Below, piece after piece: positions 58,711-64,000 of a stretch of 64,000 nt of DNA. Both the position numbers and the translations under genes were made by a program. Each line of letters opens with the position of its first letter. Within the stretch, counting starts at the first letter, position 1. The DNA is from Notospermus geniculatus (taxonomy: Eukaryota; Nemertea; Pilidiophora; Heteronemertea; Lineidae), in the NCBI GenBank assembly GCA_002633025.1, contig NMRB01001594.1, forward strand, positions 103,152 through 167,151, written 5' to 3'. The notes beneath the pieces were generated by a model. The model was not told where the DNA came from and searched no databases. It saw nothing but the letters and a program-made list of their open reading frames with translations.

Positions 58711-59200
58711 GCGAGGACATTACTTTGATTTGTAATATGGGTGTTCTGATTTTTGGGTGCCAATAATATATTTGTCATATTCTGTGATTGAGAGGCCTGC
58801 CTATCAAAATGAGTCCTAAGCTAAAACTAAGTGTCACATTCTAAATGTAAGGTCATTATGATGATCTGTGTAGGCCTACCTAGTATATACCATAATGATG
58901 CTGTGGATCTTGTTCGATGTCACCTCTGATAGAACCTGGGCATTGATTAGGCCCGAGGCCCCCATACCGCCCAGATCATGCAATCCAGGTGGGGTATGAG
59001 CGAGAGACGGTCGGTTGCTCATGTCGCATGCTGTGCATGGCTCTTGGCACTTTAGCGACCCTGTCAGAGCCTTGTCCAGCAGCGTCTTTCGCCTTGGCGT
59101 TGCTAGTCTACGGCCAGTTCCTGAGTACTCACTGAGCGAGATGGCGCTTTATGGTCATGGCTGAGCCAAAGATGGCCGCATCATCCTCTATTATCCATCA
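58711..59200. other. No gene or element recognised
   Basis: Nothing supportable, though composition is slightly more GC-rich than the neighbours. Confidence 0.35.
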
Positions 59201-59203
59201 AAG

Positions 59204-59400
59204 CCTGGTGGTTAGTGCACTTTGACTACCAAAGTGTGCAATGGGTCAGCATGAGCTTGACTGCACAAAGGCATAGGCCTACATACGGAAGTTGTGAAAT
59301 ATGATGGTCCATTGGATGGGACTAAAGCCATGGTCCCTTGTACCTGAGTGTCTATGCCAGGGCAAGCAAATGACAACACACAGGTGGACTGCAGCTTGTC
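59204..59400 (+). mobile_element. Possible degraded SINE
   Basis: A box A-like word (AGCCTGGTGGTTAGTGCA) is followed at tRNA-like spacing by a weak box B-like word (GGGTCAGCATGAGC). A body containing GGGACTAAAGCCATGGTCCC then follows. Only a suggestion; no TSD seen. Confidence 0.35.
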
Positions 59401-59447
59401 ATGGACTCCATATCTCTGGCAAAAATGTCGCCATGTACCAGTAGGCC

Positions 59448-59480
59448 TAATGATGATGATGATGACGACGATGATGATCA
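59448..59480. repeat. GATGAT/GACGAC trinucleotide tract
   Basis: Short run of ATG/ACG triplets. Confidence 0.88.
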
Positions 59481-59742
59481 TACATTTAATAGAACTCTCA
59501 TGCCCAGGTTATGACACATTAACAATGCACCCATGCCATACTGATCCGACTGCTGCGACATCACTCAGCACAACTGACTTACCTTCCACGCCAAACACCA
59601 TTTGCATACCGCAGCATCTTCCGCGTACCCGGCGCATATCATCTGCTGTGTTGCACCGCACCTTCGTTTTAGGTGTGTGTCTTGATGCAGTGACTTAATA
59701 TCATTCACATATGATGCACGGAATTCACAACATACGTGCACC

Positions 59743-59883
59743 ATATGCAATGAAGTCGATTTTGCAACGAATTTGCAGTGATTCATTGACAAATATCAGA
59801 GATTTCATGGCGAATTTGCGACTATTTCCTGGCGAATATCAGCGACTTTCTGGCGAATTGGCGGCGATTTTATGGTGAATTTT
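59743..59883. repeat. Degenerate tandem repeat, about 25-35 bp
   Basis: Variants of GCGACTTTCTGGCGAAT (TTGCGACTATTTCCTGGCGA, ATATCAGCGACTTTCTGGCG, TTGGCGGCGATTTTATGG) recur five or six times. Confidence 0.65.
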
Positions 59884-60698
59884 GTCAAAACATCATTATT
59901 AGATTAACAGAAGTACATAGTGCTGCACATTTTACATGTTGGATGATTTTGCCAAGTTAGATTCAACAAAGATTCATTTCTGATGAAAAATGAGCAAATC
60001 ACCTGTACCTGACACATTCTTCCGTGTATCAACAGATAATAATAACACACCTATTCAAGAACCCAATAATGATTCCCTAACATCTTTGATTTCATTCAGC
60101 AAATCATTCCAACTCTTTAATTTCATGGAGGAAACTTCTTATTTCTGTACAAACAAAGAGTACAGTTTCCCAATAACACTAGACAAAGATGACTCTTGGA
60201 ATATCTAATAATTCTTATTTTGCCACCACACGCCCAAGGCAATGTACACGACTGTTTTATGGCCAATCATGATGAAGAAAACTACAGCTTGAATCCAGTA
60301 ATAAGACTTCAAACCACATAGCAACGACAGTATCACAATTGACAGTATTCACACTTAATTCACACTCAGTTAAACTACCGGCATAAAATGCCGATAAAAT
60401 GTCGATTTGTTCTAAAGATTGGACGAATTTTCTCAAAAGGAATCCATACAAGTTTCCCATTGTCACAGTTGGCTGCCCTTAGAAACTGGCATTGCGCTGA
60501 GATGCTTCCATGCCAGCCGCCTCCTTTTTTACAACTGTGTATAAAGATAAAGGGTTCTTATAAGACACATGCACTTGATTTCATTTATAGCTAATTGTTG
60601 AAAGTCTGGGCATAAAACCAACTGATATTTTAACCCTTCATGGTCTTACGTTTGGTGTGGCCACCGAGGGTCACGTTGCTCTGACAATGTGTGGGTAT
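59884..60698. other. No gene or element recognised
   Basis: Nothing supportable. Confidence 0.4.
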
Positions 60699-60773
60699 GG
60701 CGTACTATTACGTCATTACGAGATCCGGGGAAGCCCCGAGGATCTCAGCTTGCATAAGGCATAATAGTACGCC
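60699..60773. repeat. 75-bp double hairpin
   Basis: The outer GGCGTACTATTA / TAATAGTACGCC and inner GATCCGGGG / CCCCGAGGATC pairs could fold into one stem. A possible MITE remnant. Confidence 0.7.
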
Positions 60774-60919
60774 CTGCAAGGAAATGGCACTTCACACTGT
60801 GTAGGGCGTTATATCACGTCTGGAACTATTTTTGGCATTTTTTTTAAGAATGAAAATTTTTAACTAAAAGAATTACACAGTTAAGGGGTTAATACAAAAT
60901 GATATCAACGCAGATAATG

Positions 60920-61560
60920 GGTTTTTTACAAAAATTTTGGGAGATAACATATGGGTACATTTGTACAAAGTTTGAACACGACAGCCCCAGCGGTTACGAA
61001 ACGTGCCATGCTAACAGACGCCAAAACTGACAGACGACAACGACAATGGACAACCGACACCACACCATGGTAGGAGCTCACCACCTGAGCTAAAATTCTC
61101 AGTTTGGTGGTTGATGGGTGGCGTTGTTGACAGAATGCTCAGTTTTAAAAAGATTTTGGGAGATAGCATAGGGGTACATAAGTACAAAGATTGAAGGCAA
61201 TAGCCCCAGTGGTTACGAAAAGTGCCCTGCTAACAGATGCCAATACTGACGGACGACAATGACAGTGGTATGGACGACAGGACAGACACTGCAGCATGGT
61301 AGGCGCTCACCACCTGAGCAAAAAAATTCAGTTTTGGTGATTGGTGGGTGGTGTGGGGGGCATGACGTTCTATTGTGGGCAGAGCGCTCATTTTTACAAA
61401 AGGTTTAGGAGAAAACATGGGGGTACGTATGTACAAAGTTTGAAGACAATAGCCCCAGCACAACAACACATGCCACGCTAATGGACGCCAACACGGACGC
61501 CAACGCTGACGGACAACGATGACAACAATGGATGATGGACACTACACCACATTAGGAGTT
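60920..61560. repeat. Tandem array, three units of about 215-250 bp
   Basis: The phrases GGGTACATTTGTACAAAG, ATAGCCCCAG, GTTACGAAA and GACGACAACGACAATGGACA recur in order three times, each followed by TGGTAGGAGCTCACCACCTG or a variant. The third unit is most diverged. No frame conserved. Confidence 0.85.
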
Positions 61561-61842
61561 TCAAGATGATTGAGCCACCGCAAAATCCAGTAGATGGTAG
61601 AACATGTAAATGTATTGTCTTAGTAGTATGAAAGACCACGAGGAATATGAACCTATTACAATCAAATCTGAAGTTCAAAGAAAAAGTCCATTGTCAACTT
61701 TGTTGGTCACAAAAACCGAAAAAAAAGACCATTTGAAGGCCATGGTGTATAAGACAAAAGCTAACCTATCTGACAATGGTCGAGTAGGGACTTTAAATAA
61801 TGTAGCAAAGAGACTGGTGTATGCGATCATTTCTCAATAGGA

Positions 61843-62373
61843 TACCGTATTTTCCTGACTATAGGGCGCACCTGACTATAAGGCGCACCCCCAATTTCAC
61901 CCAAAATCTCTGATGAAATCCATACATAAGGCGCACCTCCCTATAAGGCGCAGTCCTGTAAGTGAATGCGTCAGTGCATATTATACACATACAATGCATG
62001 GCTGCTCAGTGTGCATTGACCCAACAACAGCCAAGACAATTACAGGGTCTGATTGCCTTGTTTCTGCAATTCTGCTGTTGGTACTGATGGATCTGGTTGT
62101 ATGATTTCTTAGCTTGTTGTGACAAATTAGACCTAACTGAAACTTCATCAGTTCACTGCATCATCTGTCAACCAGCACTGTGACAATGACTTTGGCTTGC
62201 ATGCATGCATCCATGCATGCTTGAATGCTTGGGTTCATCAGTGTCTTGACACTTCTGATCAAATTGTCAGACTAGATCCGCAGATAAGGCGCACCACCCT
62301 ATAAGGCGCACCCCCAATTTTAGACCCTTCTTCAAGGAAAAAGGCTGCGCCTTATAGTCCAAATAATACGGTA
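61843..62373 (+). mobile_element. 531-bp TIR element, TACCGTATTTTCC ends, TATAAGGCGCACC subrepeats
   Basis: Left TACCGTATTTTCCTGACTAT and right ATAGTCCAAATAATACGGTA pair with mismatches. TATAAGGCGCACC-type words occur at both ends in both orientations. A second copy in opposite orientation is at 53010-53527. The interior has no transposase signature, so it is non-autonomous. TSD not readable. Confidence 0.87.
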
Positions 62374-62718
62374 CTCATTACAAAGGAAATGCTGCTGAGA
62401 ATGCCCTAAGGGTGCAGTGCTCACATTTTTAAAAACATCCGCCGGGAAGGGAATAAGTGAATAGCGTTCGCATACGCGTGGATCTGTTGATATCAGACAC
62501 TTTGATAAGTGATGCTTCTGGCAATTTTGGGGGGATTTGTGTTAATGCGATCTGATTCTCAACAACTATGCATTTGGACACTTCCAATTAAATGATACAC
62601 TCATCAAACTATAACCTTTTGCAAGAGGCAAGCACATTGCATATATTTGAAATTATACCAGATACTCCTGAGAAAAAGCATTTTATATATGTTGGTAGTT
62701 TTCTATTTAGAATCTATC
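62374..62718. other. No gene or element recognised
   Basis: Nothing supportable. Confidence 0.4.
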
Positions 62719-62731
62719 AGTATTTTATCAA

Positions 62732-62814
62732 TGCCTCATGCGAGGGTCCGTGGGTTCGAATCTGGAAGGACGTGATGATCTTTACCTTGGAAACCCGTTT
62801 CTATTTTCATATCT
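62732..62814 (+). mobile_element. 5'-truncated SINE, 83 bp, 13-bp TSD
   Basis: It begins TGCCTCATGCGAGGGTCC, includes a box B sequence (GGGTTCGAATC), and follows the 3' body of the 2325-2463 SINE (GATGATCTTTACCTTGGAAA, CCGTTTCTATTTT). AGTATTTTATCAA flanks it perfectly at 62719-62731 and 62815-62827. Confidence 0.9.
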
Positions 62815-62827
62815 AGTATTTTATCAA

Positions 62828-63698
62828 GAATGTTGTTCGGGGCCAAACAGCACCAGAACTCAATTTTGAAGCAGGTTTCAACTTTTTAGTTGATACATGT
62901 AACTATCCTGGAGGCCAAGATGTTAATCAAGAAACAGCTTGTTCCCAAGCAGTAATACTGCGGTTAAGGTATAGGAATACCTAGCACAAAATAATGCATG
63001 AAAAATAATGCACGGAATTGAAAAGTAGATCAATTCAAAAACCAAAAACACTTTTTGTGTTTTTGGTTTTAGCCACCTGGTGGCCAAGTCAAGAATTGAA
63101 TCAGACCGCCATTCTCCAACTCTGGGTTGGAGAATGGTGTGGTGGCACCAGCTGTCGAGCAAAGTGGCCATACCGTAGTCATTTAATGAGAATAACTTCT
63201 AGTCAAATGTGACTCTCTGACGTCAGTTTAGTCAACTGATTATTTACCTGGCCCAAGAGCATTCTTCACTTGAGGTGACATCTTGGGGAAGTAGTTTATC
63301 CTTCAAGGAGATAGCCTTGAAACAGAGCGTTGCCATTCTATGGGTGATTAGCCTTGAAACAGAGCGTCCGTTGCCATTCTATGGGTGATTCTCAACCTCT
63401 CACGGCTAAACTTCTGCCATCGGCAAGGAAAAAACAGCTTTTCATACATTCTGACAACGGCTGGGAAAATTGTGAGTACTCAATACATCACTTCTGCTAC
63501 ATCAAGGCCACATCAATTGATCCCAAAGGTTGTTGGTATAACCTTGGATTTCATCATTTGCCTGAAAGTAAAAATAAGTGATATCATATAGCACAGCATT
63601 GCAAGGAACTCCCACAGGAACTATAGGCATTGGGTATAGAAAGTGAGGAGTCATGATAGAAGACAATGATATGTTTTGAGAAAAAACCGCAGTGGAAT
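62828..63698. other. No gene or element; small direct repeat
   Basis: TAGCCTTGAAACAGAGCG...TTGCCATTCTATGGGTGATT is repeated at about 63312-63388 (two units of about 38-42 bp). Otherwise nothing. Confidence 0.5.
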
Positions 63699-64000
63699 GG
63701 GGATCCCAGCTACAATAGGGGGCAGCACACCGAAACTCGGTCCTATTCATCGTTTCCATGATGTAACTCCGACAGTGTCCGCCATTGCTGACGTCGCGGT
63801 AATGACGCAAAGGTGGTGGGCAAAATTCATTGCTTTGCTGAAGAAAGCTGGTGGGCAAAACGCGCAACGTCACAGAACGACGTAGGCCTAGGCCTACGTC
63901 ATGGATACGATGAATACAATGGATGCCTTTTGTGTGGGAAATTGATCAGGACCGGGATGTCAGTTTCATTTCAATAGTTTAACCACTAGTGACACCTATT
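63699..64000 (+). repeat. Dispersed repeat, reverse complement of 16887-17022, with insertion
   Basis: TGGGGATCCCAGCTACAATA to AACCACTAGTGACACCTATT matches 16887-17022 in reverse orientation and runs off the window. It is interrupted by the 169-bp element at 63746-63914. Confidence 0.82.
63746..63914. mobile_element. 169-bp TIR element, TTCATCGTTTCCATGA ends, TA TSD
   Basis: The ends TTCATCGTTTCCATGATGTA and TACGTCATGGATACGATGAA are a 20-bp TIR with two mismatches. TA lies on each side (63744-63745, 63915-63916). The other copy of the host repeat (16970-16995, minus strand) reads GGTCCTACACAATG without the element. TA duplication suggests Tc1/mariner class. Non-coding. Confidence 0.85.

Overview
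This is a window of animal nuclear genome, not a bacterial or phage replicon. There is no dense gene layout and no ribosome-binding-site context. The longest uninterrupted reading frame is about 129 codons (minus strand, 30348-30737) and it looks random. The sequence is full of tRNA-derived SINEs, non-LTR reverse-transcriptase debris, terminal-inverted-repeat (TIR) and fold-back elements, minisatellites and scaffold gaps. The repeat style (frequent ACATGTAC and TAGGCCTA words, very high insertion polymorphism, near-allelic tandem copies) suggests a marine invertebrate, perhaps a deuterostome such as an echinoderm, hemichordate or cephalochordate. That placement is inference only. I find no protein-coding gene I would defend; the stretch is best read as intergenic or intronic.

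Layout: 0-9.6 kb carries short TIR elements, a SINE and a direct duplication (A, 2945-4674 and 4962-6649), each copy with a decayed reverse-transcriptase fragment. 9.6-16.1 kb is duplication B (9609-11962 and 13561-15930), interrupted by a 1.12-kb TIR element packed with GTCTC/GAGAC words. 16.1-22.7 kb holds a series of fold-back elements, several with readable target-site duplications (TSDs). 22.7-27.2 kb is head-to-tail duplication C. 27.2-36.4 kb has three tandem arrays: 130 bp with AGGTCA motifs, 60 bp that is frame-preserving, and 37 bp. 36.4-37.8 kb is duplication D. 40.3-55.6 kb is duplication E, two copies of 7.2 and 8.0 kb that differ by several clean mobile-element insertions. 55.6-58.7 kb has two shorter duplications, F and G. 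The remainder carries a 531-bp TIR element (inverted partner near 53 kb), a 200-250 bp tandem array, a truncated SINE and a nested TA-inserted element.

The most informative property is that duplicated segments act as built-in empty-site controls. In at least six places one copy carries an element and the other shows the unoccupied site, which lets exact ends and TSDs be read by eye. They are TTA at 3217-3389, CTTTA at 5181-5326, TA at 24205-24558, a 12-bp TSD for the SINE at 42342-42632, GCTGTT at 49052-49235, and TA at 63746-63914 (the last by comparison with a dispersed repeat copy). Four of six single-base n positions (4961, 13085, 37072, 45344) fall where copy-to-copy homology breaks. Some or all duplications may therefore be unmerged divergent haplotypes rather than true tandem duplications; read depth or long reads would decide.
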